From contig JAHDVF020000867.1 in the NCBI GenBank assembly GCA_022606425.2, positions 186,001 through 250,000 on the forward strand: a DNA stretch of 64,000 nucleotides, written 5' to 3'. Position numbers and translations under genes: made by a program. Position 1 is the stretch's first letter, and the number at the start of each line of letters is the position of its first letter. Below are positions 1-10,599 of this stretch, one piece after another. The DNA comes from Lepidostoma basale. Lineage: Eukaryota; Arthropoda; Insecta; Trichoptera; Lepidostomatidae. The notes beneath the pieces are model-generated. The model was not told where the DNA came from and ran no database searches. It was given only the letters and a program-made list of their open reading frames with translations.

Positions 1-295
1 TCGGTGTGAGGTTAAGAGACTGAACAATGCAGAAATTAAGAAGTCGTCGACATCATAGATCGTAAAATTATATTTAAGTAGCACTGGGCAGGACACACAG
101 CGAGACGAGATAGTAAGAGGTGGACACTCAGATTAATCAAATGGAGACCATGGGCAAACAAAAAAGGTGTCGGAAAGCCACAGAAGAGATGGGCTGACGA
201 GCGACAGGAAGGAATGAACAGGTTTGGAAGGGGCCAATTCCAGCAGTGGAAAGATCAAGGCTGAGGAAGCATAAATGAAGAAGCTTACATAAAAA
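1..295 (+). mobile_element. RTE-like LINE, C-terminal coding tail (5' cut by window edge)
   Basis: Sense translation with frame breaks gives a LINE ORF2 tail: a WHWAGHTARR block, then GKPQKRWADE and a QQWKDQG end. The order hydrophobic WxGHxxR, then G(R/K)PxxRW, then a terminal W is typical of the segment after the reverse transcriptase domain in RTE-type retrotransposons. It continues leftwards out of the window. It is a degenerate fossil rather than an active gene. It belongs to a different family from the abundant TTAG-tailed copies elsewhere in the window. Confidence 0.6.
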
Positions 296-1051
296 TCAAA
301 TCGTGTGAACTAAATAGTAATAATTCATTATTCCATTATTTAATGCAATGCTGCTGTGGTTTTATTTAAAACTGCTTGTACAATGTTTTGCATTTTAATA
401 TTTTTTTTAAAGATTGCAATGTTTTTAAGATCTCTATTTCTTCAGCATTATCAATTATCTGTGAAAGTAATACCATGAAAGGATATAATATTAATCTATT
501 TATTAACATGTTTTTTGAAATGTTGGATTTATCTTAAGTAGCGAATAAAGTTGTGTTAAAAACTCTATTTTCTCTGCACGAGTCTATGCTTTAATGGCGC
601 GAAAGCTTAAATTTATTATAGGCATAATATCTTAATTAAGTATATGTAACATTCTTGTTAAATAATTACTATTATTCAAAAAAAATCTTTTCTGACTTGT
701 TAAAATCTGGCAACAACTGTAAGTATAGGTCGTTTGACTCCTGAAAATCGTACAATAATTGAGTTTTAATTTTGTTTCACATTCTGCAATAATACAAAAC
801 AATTAAAACGTGTTTCCAGCGAAGTAGCGGCCGTCCATCCAATTCTTCATCACCCAAAGCCATCAATCTCGTGACTGTGATGTCGCTAAACGTCGAGGCG
901 TAACAGGACCAGGCGGCCGTACAGTCGGGCAAAGTCATCGCTGCATCGTCCCGTTAATCGGGTCACTCCGTGAGGATACCCGCTCCGAGAGTTCCACGCG
1001 GCTAATACTTGCTATATACTTGCCAGTAACACTTAAGATGTGAACCTCATT
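296..1051. other. No gene recognised
   Basis: Mostly AT-rich sequence without a convincing ORF or repeat. A GC-rich block at about 820-1000 stands out from its surroundings and could be a conserved regulatory element, but nothing in it identifies a function. Confidence 0.4.
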
Positions 1052-1205
1052 GCTAGTGCTTTAGACTCGGATCTTCTGGCATACGGTTCAGCTCTTGTGG
1101 CTATTCCTCTGAGTGTCAAATGGGAACATTTTTGGAAAGGTGAATTGATGGGTTGTTTGATTTATGCGGAGGCTTGATCTCCATGTCCAGGAGTGTTCTA
1201 CATAA
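1052..1205 (-). mobile_element. Family B LINE 3' end, truncated
   Basis: The block with GATCTTCTGGCATACGGTTC followed by AGCTCTTGTGGCTATTCCTC recurs in the same order at 19310-19495 and 32590-32770, and in opposite orientation at 40391-40890, where it is the 3' UTR of a LINE tail. This copy is short and diverged. Confidence 0.5.
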
Positions 1206-1459
1206 ATATTTTGTTTTGAAATTCTTATATTATAAAGCATCTAAAATTCGTTGTATAATTTAGGTTTCGCGCGAAAACTCGTGCGTTATTCATTTTTTCA
1301 CCGCTGCTTTTTTGTTTGTTTTTTCGAACCAACGTACAATATATCTACATATGTATTGAAAAATATTTAGTACTTGTTAAGAGCGAGTATTCAAACTTTT
1401 GTGTACATTGGTAGTTGTGAGTCCCTGTCCACTGTACGTATGTAGGACAAAGTACCTAC

Positions 1460-1609
1460 CTCTTTGCGCGTGTGCACAGCGTCTACACGAACTGCAGTAG
1501 ACGGCCTTCCCAGCTGTCTCGAGGCCGTGGCCCCAAATACGCGGGGCTCTGAAGCCAACGCCTCGGCTGCTGGATACCCTTGCCCTACGACAGGGACTTT
1601 CTTCAGAGA
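1460..1609 (-). CDS. Candidate internal exon of an unknown minus-strand gene
   Basis: On the minus strand a 150-bp segment is open over exactly 50 codons. It is bounded by TGTCACAG upstream and a strong donor, AAAGAG|GTAGGTAC, downstream. The encoded peptide starts SLKKVPVVGQGYPAAEA and ends HTRKE, and resembles no family I recognise. It is GC-richer than its surroundings, so it may be coding or a conserved non-coding block. Both ends are phase 0, which favours an exon. The polypyrimidine tract before the acceptor is weak, and no partner exon was found on the same strand. Treat it as a hypothesis. Confidence 0.22.
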
Positions 1610-1829
1610 CTGTGACACTAGAATCAAACTAGGTATTTCTAATTTTTCAATGAATCGCACAGTTGTAAGTGTAGTATTTAACTTAGTTTTATTTCTTGTA
1701 ATTATGTATTTACAACTACAACCATTTTCAAAGAAGAATAGACAATGTGGATCGATCTCCACAATCTACCAACTTAACTCTCCAGATACTCGTACATGTG
1801 TATACGGAACGAGGCTCTTGTAATTTCAC

Positions 1830-3540
1830 GTAGAGATTTTAACTTACCTATATATTTCAACTTATTAATTGTAAATATATTTGGTACACTCGCCTCATTT
1901 ATTTATGCAATGCGTGTAATTATAAATAATACGAAAACGCGTAATTTGAATTGAGGCATTTGATAAAATATTATTTAAACCCGTGTACACTGATGCAGAG
2001 TCGCACGTAAATATATGGTGATTTCAGAATTCTTTGATGCGTGATTTTAAAATCCTTTACGCGTCGATTGTGCAAACCTCTCAATATAAAGGGCGTCCTG
2101 TTTTTTTTTTCTCCGCAGCCATTCTCATTTAAAAATATCCCCGTTGAAAATGATTAAACTGGTGATATTTTATCATTTTGCTGCATTGCAAATGAATGTG
2201 TTGTTTCGCAATCCGCGAATGGCATAAATCGTACCCACGTATAAATGGTTCACCTTCAAAGTCAGTTACAGGTAGACCCGCACGGCTGGGCTATACACCT
2301 CGGCCGCTACTACTTCACCGGCTGCGGCTGGTGGCCACACTGCGACGAGCAGATATATTCTTTCTGCTCGGCCTTCAGTACTCACCGCCGATACTTCTTA
2401 CGTACCCGCTCTTCACCGAGGGGAAGGCAAATATAATATTATTCGCATCGATGACTCGGGGATTGGTTGTACCTTGGCTCACTATTGGAATGCAGAGACA
2501 GACCGAATGTTAGCGGGGTGTTCTCTTTGCATTCCTGTATCGATTAATAATTAATTAATTCGATGAAGTTTTTAATAAACGATCTATTATATTGCTGAAA
2601 GTGTATATGTTTTGTCATCGTTGTGTTCACATGTTAGTTAATCTTTTATACGACACGTTTTTATTTTGTTCATGTCGCGATATTCATCGATCATTCAGTA
2701 CATTGTTATCCCCGTATCAGGTGCAACCATGGAATTGCTGCACCTGATTATTAAGGGCAAAATAAAGGGGTGACGAGGTATTGGCAGGAGGCGAATCTTC
2801 TAGCTCCACGTCACGAGGGACTGAGCTAAAGACAGAGACAGAGACGCCTACTCTCATGTGATAGTCAACGTCGGGGGGACCTGAATGTGGCCGTTTCTCT
2901 TACATCGTTTTCCTGCACATCCTATTGTCCTTACTTTCACCCATCTTTTGCCAACTCCAAGCTTCACTTTCATACATTTTTTTATACATGTTTTTATTGT
3001 GATTGTTTTATCGTAACGGGAGATTCTAGGTAATTGAAAAGTTTTTAACACCCCTTTACACGTGCAAAAATGCAGACGATTCTGTAAAGTATTTTAATAT
3101 GTTGTTTGCACGAGGTCCGCTCCCACCGCAGGGCTCGCCTCTACCGAGTAGCGAATGTATTCCTAGCCGACTTTAGTTTTTATATTACACGTTCCGCCAT
3201 TTAGCGGTGGGCTCGTTCCACCCCGCTCGCCGAACATAATTATTTCGGATATAAATGTGATCATAGCGCAGTATTAGAATGTGGAGAAAATGAAGATTTC
3301 CTCTGATAAGCAACAATTACAGCGCCGTCGGAGTATTCCGATCTAGATGGGCCGGGGATAAGGTGATGGGAACGGCGGGCCGCGGCGTGTTAAGTTGCGC
3401 TCCACAATTATATACTAATCGTGTTATGAAGCTCGTAATCATTCGGGGTGTAAAGGACAAGCGTTTATTGTGATACGTATCATACATTTTAAAACGGTTT
3501 GGTGTTTTTGAGCCGACCCTTCTGTGTAAAGTAAAAAAAA
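1830..3540. other. No gene recognised; GC-rich blocks
   Basis: Two GC-rich blocks, about 2265-2440 and 3105-3420, interrupt AT-rich sequence. The first is open in two + frames for 60-100 codons but has no matching splice pair. A weak minus-strand match to the 5' part of the TTAG-tailed RTE family (TTTTGCCAACTCC, CTTCACTTTCATAC) lies near 2945-2980. Confidence 0.35.
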
Positions 3541-3790
3541 TGACGCATGGATAGAATGAATGAAGACAAAATGGTGAAGAAAGTGTATGTTAACGATACA
3601 GAGGAAGGCCGAGGAAAACGTGATACATCAAATATTGAATGATGGCCACTTAAGTAGTCGGAGAAATCGACGTGCGTGCATAACACGATGTATGATGTAG
3701 AAGAATCGAGAGAAATATGTCAGGACATAACAATATGGCGGTCCATTATTTCTGCCCAGCCCTCCGGGGAGACGGCGTGATCGTTAGTCT
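3541..3790 (+). mobile_element. TTAG-tailed RTE-like LINE fragment
   Basis: Sense copy of the tail that recurs across this window. It carries the ATGGATAGAATGAATGAAGA box (MERMNE), GGCCGAGGAAAACGTG (GRPRKTW), GGAGAAATCGACGTGCGTGC (RRNRRAC) and the terminal GGGGAGACGGCGTGAT. Several indels break the frame. The usual GTTAGTTAG tail has decayed to CGTTAGTCTG. Confidence 0.7.
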
Positions 3791-4029
3791 GTAAGTTGTA
3801 ACGCCTTGATCTGCTAGCGGAACTAAACCATCCTTCTACCTTGTGTATCGCTGTTTGGATTATTTTATAGATATTTATTGTAATTTTAGTTTGCACGCTC
3901 CTTGAAAATTTTATTTTGTTTTCAATGCTGTATTCCACGAACTTGTTCATTTTATATGTTTTATAAATTACAAACTAATAATATATGTTAAATCGAATTA
4001 ATATATATATATTTTTAAAAGTAAAATTG

Positions 4030-4102
4030 AACTAACTAACTAACTAATCATCACGCCGTCTCCCCGAAAGGGTAGGCAGAAAGAATGGACTGCCACACTT
4101 TA
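4030..4102 (-). mobile_element. TTAG-tailed RTE-like LINE, extreme 3' end
   Basis: Begins with (CTAA)n followed by ATCACGCCGTCTCCCCGAAA and GGGTAGGCAGAAAGAATGGA. This is the reverse complement of the shared 3' end. Only about 70 bp of the element remains. Confidence 0.75.
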
Positions 4103-4662
4103 ATCGATGCGGCACTCCATCCTTCTCTTTTCGCCATCGCGAGAGACGCGGTGTGATGGGTTGCGAACCTCATCGCCACCAAAAGGCATCTCTCGCGCAC
4201 ACTTTGATCGTTCAACGTCTACATAATAAATCTAAAACAAATTATCTGAAATACAATGTTATAAAATAAAAAAACAAAGAAAAATAATTTAACACATATT
4301 ATTATTTTAGATGGTGCACTTGTCGTCAGCTGGACGATCCGGACATTTGTGTATATTTAATTTGTATTCCACGTTATCCACTGTTTTTGGAAAGAACTAC
4401 GAGTACATTATCATATTAACAGCCAATTTCAAATACTTTTTACACATTCATACGAATTTTAAAAATCTCCACTCACTGCATCTATAATTTGTTGTTGGTA
4501 CTTACAATAGCCAAATCTATTATACCTACATAAGTTGATACAAGGAACTAATTTAACAAGATATATTTAATCGGTTATAATTATATATATTCGAGTAAAA
4601 GATGTCTACGTGTATATAATTAGGCAGGTTATACGAGTGTCTATTATGGTTTGAATAAAAAA

Positions 4663-4770
4663 CAGTGCTGCAGAAACGGCTCGAAGGATTAATGATGTGT
4701 ATGGCGACGGTGCCGCAAAAGAAAACACAGTGCGTTTTTGGTTCCAACGTTTTCGTTGGAACCAAAAACG
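4663..4770 (+). mobile_element. Mariner transposase fragment ending in a foldback
   Basis: 4663-4749 is nearly identical to 17071-17157, inside the transposase of the complete mariner (AAETARRINDVYG and KENTVRFWFQRF). Immediately afterwards the last 17 bases return as a perfect inverted copy: arms 4733-4749 and 4754-4770 with a 4-base loop. A simple AAATAAAT-type run follows. The second arm is not mariner sequence in its expected order, so the copy was rearranged by a snap-back or template-switch event. Confidence 0.75.
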
Positions 4771-5180
4771 TAAAATAAATAAAATAAAATAAAATCGTAA
4801 AATTGTATCTACTTATTTCGTCGCTCGCTTTATACAACTTATATAGAAGTTGTTTCTTAACTTTACGTGTCTCGCTCGTATGAATAAAGTCAGTTTTTGG
4901 AATTATCCCAATACAAAAAATATATTGGTATATTTTCGTCGATTTTGGACTATGGAAAGGTTTTTAAATTGCGCCAGTATATGCTTCGCGAAGTTTATTG
5001 TCTCCTTTGTTTGTTATCTCTACTATTTTACGGAGTTTTCCGTACCCATTTGTAGCAGTTTGTCTCGCGTAATAACCGCAAAATTGAAGGCGATAAATAA
5101 TCCGAGGCGCACCAACAATATGACGCAAATCTGTGATCTTTGTGAATGTGCAAGCTCATTAAAAATAGACGTCTCCGAGC

Positions 5181-5213
5181 GGTGGGGCGGGGGCGGGGGC
5201 GGGGGCCGCGGGC
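5181..5213 (+). repeat. G-rich run with G-quadruplex potential
   Basis: Four runs of four to five G separated by single C form a textbook G4 motif on the + strand, followed by a GC-rich stretch to 5225. No gene or promoter could be tied to it. Confidence 0.6.
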
Positions 5214-5629
5214 ACCGAGCGGGGCTTGCGACACTCTTACGGGGCATTAAATGGTACACCGCCACATTAGGTACACCGTCCTGACCCTTATCCTCTCCTG
5301 GCGGGGGCGGGGTTGCTGCACCGCCGGGGCTGATCTAGACCGGCGTATCGTCAGCCCGAATGGACTTGCGTAGGCGTTATTATAGTTACACTGGGGCTTC
5401 GCAAGGTCTTCTGCGAGGGCTCCGCCGCGTCAAGCAGCATAATAAATCAACAATAATACTACGATCAAAAACTGCAAACAAAACAAACAAACCACAATAG
5501 ACTGGATTCTGAACCTGAAATGAATCAATACAGTGTTGTATTATTGTGTGTTGTTTTGAGTACTGTTGTAGATATCAGTAGTGTAAAATGTACCTATTTC
5601 TTCATGATTTTTAATGGTTAGTTAAACAA
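5214..5629. other. No gene recognised
   Basis: GC-rich to about 5440 (C/G runs near 5300), then AT-rich. No coding signature or repeat was identified. Confidence 0.35.
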
Positions 5630-6085
5630 TGCTGACCCGCGCTGCGCTGGACACGTCGTTAGAATGCTTGAGGCAAGACTCCCAAGGAAGATTATGTACT
5701 CTCAGCTTACCCAAGGAAAACGCTCACACGGTGGCCAGAGGAAGCGCTTTAGGGATTCCTTTAAAGGAAACCTACAAAAGACTGGCATCGACTGTGATTG
5801 CTAGGAAAAGACTGCAGAGGACAGACCTAGGTGGAGAACAGCAGTACATTAAGGCACACAAGACTCTGAAACACAGCGCAGAGACGACGTCGCAGAGAGG
5901 AGGAGGAGGAGAAAGGAGAGACCACTGGGAGGCGGTGACGGCTCCATTACAAGCGCCTTCCCCTGCCCCAGATGCCCCAAAATATGTGGGTCCAGGATCG
6001 GGCTCTTCAGTCACTTGCGGACCCACAACCATGAAGGACAGTCTTCGTCGGACACGAGGGACAGCCGATGATGAGTTAAACAATG
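5630..6085 (+). mobile_element. LINE ORF2 tail with a C-terminal C2H2 zinc finger
   Basis: Sense translation gives RCAGHVVRMLEARLPRKIMY, then GKRSHGGQRKRFRDSFKGNL, then after an in-frame stop a DRPRWRTAV block. It ends in CPRCPKICGSRIGLFSHLRT plus His, a C2H2 finger (C-x2-C-x12-H-x3-H). The WxGHxxRM...GxRKRF...RW...C2H2 order is known from invertebrate non-LTR ORF2 ends. In-frame stops and a GAGGAGGAGGA run show it is a fossil. The longest open frame here (5629-6132) is out of phase with this reading. Confidence 0.65.
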
Positions 6086-6140
6086 AACCGAAGACCAGGT
6101 TTTGCTTATTTAAGAGCTCCGTAAAAGATTAATTATTTCA

Positions 6141-6177
6141 AAAGGGTTCCGTGGCAAACCAGTTTGAGAACCGCTGG
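6141..6177. mobile_element. hAT-type terminal inverted repeat, solo end
   Basis: The sequence ending AGTTTGAGAACCGCTGG is the reverse complement of the CAG(T/C)GGTTCTCAAACT start seen in many hAT transposons and their MITEs, followed inside by the usual GTTCCGTGGCAAA. The partner end was not found, so this is a remnant of a non-autonomous element abutting the LINE tail. Confidence 0.5.
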
Positions 6178-6420
6178 CCTATTCGATAACCTACGCGCTT
6201 CAACCTTAATAATGAAAGTTGGAAAGTTTCGACGCCCGTAACATACAACCCGTCTGGACGAACGTGCCATTATACGTTATACCAATAAAATGTGAGATGT
6301 AATCTGCTGTAAAGTGTGAGTACAGAAGAAATTAAATATTAGAAATCCGCACAGACCTGGGCTTTGTAGAACATTCAATTCTTTGCCACCGTCGGGGCAG
6401 TGGGAGATATCATTGTGTGT

Positions 6421-6531
6421 GTACGACACAATCTATGAATGTTAGGGAAGCGACATAAGTATGTCAGTAAAGAACAGTGTAGCGGGCAATTATTTCTGCC
6501 TATCCCTTCGGGGAGACGGCACGATAATTAG
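6421..6531 (+). mobile_element. TTAG-tailed RTE-like LINE, 3' fragment
   Basis: Shares ACACAATCTATGAATGTTAG, GTCAGTAAAGAACAGTGTAG, and TTATTTCTGCCTATCCCTTC followed by GGGGAGACGGCACGAT with the family 3' end. Confidence 0.65.
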
Positions 6532-6534
6532 CTA

Positions 6535-7022
6535 CAGTAGACATTTTATTCGTAGTAATGTTGGTGTGTACGAGTATATATCATTAAGTTTTCCATTATT
6601 TTTCTCATTGGCACGGTTTATTCCTTTTAACGCGGATTTGATTGAAGCCTTTTGCGCATCTAACTATTGGGTAATCTCTCATCTGCAGCCGTCGCTTCTG
6701 CGTTGACAAGAAGAGGCTAATAGATAGGAACTCCACTTCTGATAATTTCCTTTTCTCATTCTTACTTTCTTTCACCTGACCCCTCTCACCTTTCATTCGA
6801 CTTCTTATGGCTATCTCTGCCCCCCCTAATAATAAAGCCATATTACTCCGTAGAATCACAAATCAAACATGTCCACACCGCCCTGATAATGAAAATGCAG
6901 GGCATCAACTATTAAAGACAATTCAAGTAAAAAATTTTTTTAAAAAAGACAAGAAGAGGCTGATTTCTGATTGTAATTTAGTGAATGAAAATCTAGTCGA
7001 GAAAAAAGCTTTTTTTTTTAAA
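6535..7022. other. No gene recognised
   Basis: AT-rich, with poly-T/poly-A runs near 6930 and 7010. A GACAAGAAGAGGCT(A/G)AT phrase occurs twice (about 6707 and 6948). No coding signal. Confidence 0.35.
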
Positions 7023-7455
7023 AACTAACTAACCATCACGCCGTCTCCCCGAAGGGGTAGGCAGAAAGGATGGACTGCCACACTTTTCTTTCCTGACATG
7101 TTTCTCTCGCTTCCTCAACATTCATACATCGTGTCATGCACGCGCGTCGATTTCTCTGACTCCTCACATGGCCGACATTCAATATTTGATTTATTTGATC
7201 GTGCCACGTTTTCCTCGGTCTTCCTCTATTTCTGGTTCCATTTACATCATTAACATATATTTTTTTTAGCATTCTTTCTTCATTCATTCTTTCCATATGT
7301 CCAAACCATCTTAATGATCCTTTCATTATTTTGTTCATGACACCATCATTCGCACCGCATTCACTTCTTATATTTTCATTCGACACTCTATCATACACAG
7401 AGTATCCACACATTCGTCTAAGAGATCTCATTTCTACTACATTTATTCTGCTTTT
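7023..7455 (-). mobile_element. TTAG-tailed RTE-like LINE, long open tail
   Basis: The minus strand is open from about 7455 to the end, encoding INVVEMRSLRRMCGYSVYDR, SLRWFGHMERMNEERM, RGRPRKTWHDQINQ and QSILSAYPFGETA, then the (GTTA)n tail. This is the post-RT C-terminal region of the ORF2 polyprotein of subfamily 1 (VYDRVSN, NQILNVGHV). The reverse transcriptase itself is absent (5' truncation), so the copy is dead although the frame is still open. Confidence 0.8.
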
Positions 7456-8731
7456 TTTTTCTCTATGTTTCTGGCGAATATTATGATCTGTGTGAAGAAA
7501 CATCCGATCTCGTGATAGAACGAGAGAGGAAAGTAATCCGCAGGTGAAATAGAGAGGGCGGTAGGGAGAAAGGGACGCCTGCAGTGCTGGTGCAATATTA
7601 ATGAAAGAGCGAGCGAGTCATCGTGATTGCATTGCGTGACCTCCCGAAATGCCGAAGTGTGCGTATCACAATAGCTACAATACAATGGATCTTATCAAAC
7701 ATTGCGTTTATGAATACTAGTGGTTGTGTTATCGTGGATAGTGCCTTTATGGACGGAAATTAAACATTGAACATGTGGATATCTTGATAGATATATTTGT
7801 CGAACATTACCGACGGCGGATGAAAGACCTTTGACATTGTAGTCACGTATTTTGACTGCACTTTATTTTGAATGGCTATCCATATCTTCATCGGAACATT
7901 ATTTTTACTGGCATCTTCAGGGATTGCCGACCGAAATCCGCCGCCAGTTATAATATACCATATCACCTTCATTATTATTTTTCGAAATGATTTAATTTCG
8001 ACTGGTTTTGGCAGCTCGCTGACATTTTTTGCAATCAAACCACCGAAACCGGTTGAAACTAAAGAACAAACGGAATCAAACTGAATTTTGTAAAATATTT
8101 TTTCACGTACATTTTATTTTCATTATTTACATTACTTCTACCAATAAATTTCAATTCATAACATAATTATTTAATATAAATTGGAATTTAAATCGTCAAT
8201 TGAAAATTAGCGTTCAGGCTTTTTTTTTACAGAAATGGTATTTTACAAAAGAGAAAAAAGTTTGGTAATTTCTTTGGTTTGTCTGAGAATTTACCAGATG
8301 TTTTCTTATGATAGATGTACGATGTAGTTACGATTCCGTAATGGTTCTGAAGATTGGATTAGCACGGATATGGCTAGTATTTTATATTCATAGAAGCTTT
8401 GGGAACCATTGCGAAGTTAGTTGTCACCTGGAATCGGCTGGCCGACATAGTCGACTGCCAGGCCAAGTGGCAAGAGAGCGGTCCGCCGCGCCGTGTGACG
8501 GAGTCCGAATAGAAAGTGCAGGAAGGCGCGCGAAAGTTGATCCATCCGAGTCTCTTGTGGTACTGCTCGGTAACATCGGAGGCGGCGAAGGAAGGCTGCG
8601 GGGGAAGTGGCAAAAGATTGACGGGAATGAGATCTTGTAGATGAATGTACAATTTATGATACAGCATCAATCTACGACATAACACAATGCCAGCGGACAC
8701 TTATACAACAATTAAATTATCACTTGGATTA
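7456..8731. other. Unassigned; one unexplained minus-strand frame
   Basis: A minus-strand frame at 7760-8038 reads as an 92-residue peptide with a run KPVEIKSFRKIIMKVIWYII and a GGGFRSAIPEDASKNN segment. It looks coding-like in composition but matches no family I recognise and has no stop-free extension. 8400-8640 is GC-richer. The remainder is AT-rich without recognisable repeats. Confidence 0.3.
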
Positions 8732-8971
8732 GAAAGAATAGTAAAGGGACTATATGTTGACGATGTATACGAAACAAGAAATAGAGGAAAATGTGGCACG
8801 ATCAAATCAATCAAATATTAAATGCCGGCCTCGAGGAGTCGGAGAAATCGACGTGCGTGCGGTTCACGAAGTATGAATGTGTATGAAACGAGAGAAATAT
8901 GCCAGGAACGTGTGCAGGTCTATTCTTTCTGCCTACCCCTTCGGTGAAACGGCGTGATGGTTGGTTAGTTT
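8732..8971 (+). mobile_element. TTAG-tailed RTE-like LINE fragment
   Basis: Sense copy with ATGTGGCACGATCAAATCAA, GGAGAAATCGACGTGCGTGC, and the end CTACCCCTTCGGTGAAACGG CGTGATGG followed by TTGGTTAGTT. The frame is broken by several indels. Confidence 0.75.
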
Positions 8972-8994
8972 ACCATATTTTTGATGGCCGTTCT

Positions 8995-9112
8995 CTACGA
9001 AAACATGGCACGAAAAAATCAATCAAATTTGAAAAGTCGGCTACGTTCCTTAAGTTGAGTCGGAAAAATCGACGTGCGATATATGCCAGGAAAGAAGAGT
9101 GTGTCAGTCCAT
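8995..9112 (+). mobile_element. TTAG-tailed RTE-like LINE, second short copy
   Basis: Only 24 bases after the previous copy the same coding block restarts: AAAACATGGCACG, AATCAATCAAATTT, GAGTCGGAAAAATCGACGTG, then GTGTGTCAGTCC. It lacks the terminal GGCGTGATGG and tail. The tandem arrangement suggests two insertions into the same site, or a duplication. Confidence 0.6.
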
Positions 9113-9661
9113 CAACTTGACTTTCTCTCGCAGGAAACAACTATTCATTGATTTCGTACAAGTATAAAAAGTTCTCAATTTACGGTCGCACGAATAAAAT
9201 ACAAAATTTGGATTTTTTTTTTACCATTTCACTAAGTTTTCTTTCCTCGCGAAGCCCCCGCCGCGATAAGTGTTCAGGGCTAATAGTCGAGAAACTGCAG
9301 AAGAACGTGGACCAGGACACGTGGAGAGGAGAGAGGAGAAACACCGCGCCACCCGACGGGAGTTATGAATTGGGATGGATCGGAATCCGGGGGTGAATTT
9401 ATTAAACTGAGAATTTGATTTTATGCATATGAATAATGGACACTTGAATTGAAAAGTTTTTATGTTTCAATAGATTGAAACCATCTAAAATATAAATATC
9501 TTTAAATGGCAAGATATCCTTATGCATGTATTGTGGGGATAACTCTAAAATGGACCTTATTGTACTCGTATATCTCCTCTTTCTCTTGCCATTGTGGCGG
9601 ATTTTTTTTTCGTATTCAACAGCTCGTTTGAACCCAAATACTCTAAACATTTTTTTATAGT
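9113..9661. other. No gene recognised
   Basis: A short GC-rich patch (9245-9395) is followed by AT-rich sequence. The TCTTGCCATTGTGG phrase near 9585 also occurs at about 24736, next to a second SINE copy, so this flank may be part of a longer composite repeat. Confidence 0.35.
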
Positions 9662-9790
9662 TATTATATTGATTTTCATGACACGTGCTAACTAATCTAT
9701 CGCCATTTTATTGTCACTTGAATTATACACCAGACCAGTGTGACAATCACACTGTTATCGCCTGGAATCGAACCCGGGATCTACGGTGTA
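9662..9790 (-). mobile_element. tRNA-derived SINE (SINE-T), partial
   Basis: Minus-strand order: B-box-like GGTTCGATTCC, then TGTGATTGTCACAC, GGTCTGGTGTA, CAATAAAATGGCGATAGAT, as in the full copy at 51706-51980. The 5' half of the tRNA head is replaced by unrelated sequence. Confidence 0.7.
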
Positions 9791-9799
9791 CCACGTAGG

Positions 9800-9866
9800 T
9801 CGTTTGGTCGACTTGTGTCATTTCTAGGGGCGCCGGATGTTACAGTAACACCACACGTGGAATCAC
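9800..9866. repeat. Dispersed repeat shared with 24755-24835
   Basis: GTCGACTTGTGTCATTTCTA, GGGGCGCCGG, TAACACCACACGTGGA here correspond to GCCGACTTTGCGTCATTTTC and TAACACCACACGTGGA near 24760. Both lie beside a SINE copy, suggesting one composite element or repeated insertion together. Confidence 0.5.
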
Positions 9867-10148
9867 TTTCCTTGCCCCCTGATTCATTGATATCTAAATC
9901 GATATTTTCGAGTTGGTTGATGGATATTTTCCTAGCCCAGTTCCCCGAACTATAACGTAACCAGAATGTTTGTTTTCATCGTTTCTGGGAAATACGAAAG
10001 ACGCATTTCTGTAATATTTTTTTCTTGAAGCAGCGGAAGTATATAGTTTGGTGTTGGGAATGTCATGCGTATATACTCGTACAATGTTCACCTTCTCGCG
10101 TGGCAATTATTTTAAGATGTTTCCCATCAAATTCGTTGTGGGTCGTCC

Positions 10149-10345
10149 GAAATGAAGCCCGATCTTGCGGGACGGATATCACGCGCCCCGATCGCAGCCG
10201 GAGTTATCGGGGCTGGCGTGAGTCACCCACCGGTCTCAATATTTGGAGAAGTGTCAAACACCGTTATCCATATCGGCCGCCCGCCCGGTCCCACGCGCCC
10301 GCCGGACTCTTGGACCCGGTTCAAGACACCGCGATAAACATTGAG
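10149..10345. other. GC-rich island, no gene
   Basis: A sharply GC-rich block, rich in CCG/CGG and CpG, inside AT-rich DNA. Two + frames stay open across it, but there is no start, splice pair or motif to support coding. Best read as an unassigned conserved or regulatory candidate. Confidence 0.3.
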
Positions 10346-10599
10346 CCACTAAGCTGAGTCTGCATTGACCGTAGTCTGGTGTACCCTAGAACTCTTCTTC
10401 ATAAATCACCCTTTTAAAATTGTTCTAAATAGTTTCTATATAATTTCTGCGTTAATTATTCAGTTATTACGGTGTACTCATTAAGGTTTTGGGTTTATAA
10501 CATTCTTATAAGTTTATTGTTTCTTGAACAATGATGTTAAATTCCATAGGAGATAATTAATACTATTGAAAAAATTTGTTATATATATTTAATGGGAAA

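Noticed and set aside
1464..1823. 119-codon + frame
   Set aside because: It runs into AT-rich sequence with a hydrophobic tail typical of chance reading; the opposite strand gives a better-bounded exon candidate.
2196..2513. 105-codon + frame over a GC-rich block
   Set aside because: Two overlapping + frames are open equally, no homology, and no acceptor-donor pair defines an exon.
5629..6132. 167-codon + frame as a host gene
   Set aside because: The recognisable protein signal (GHVVRM, C2H2 finger) is in a different frame with stops, showing this is a LINE fossil.
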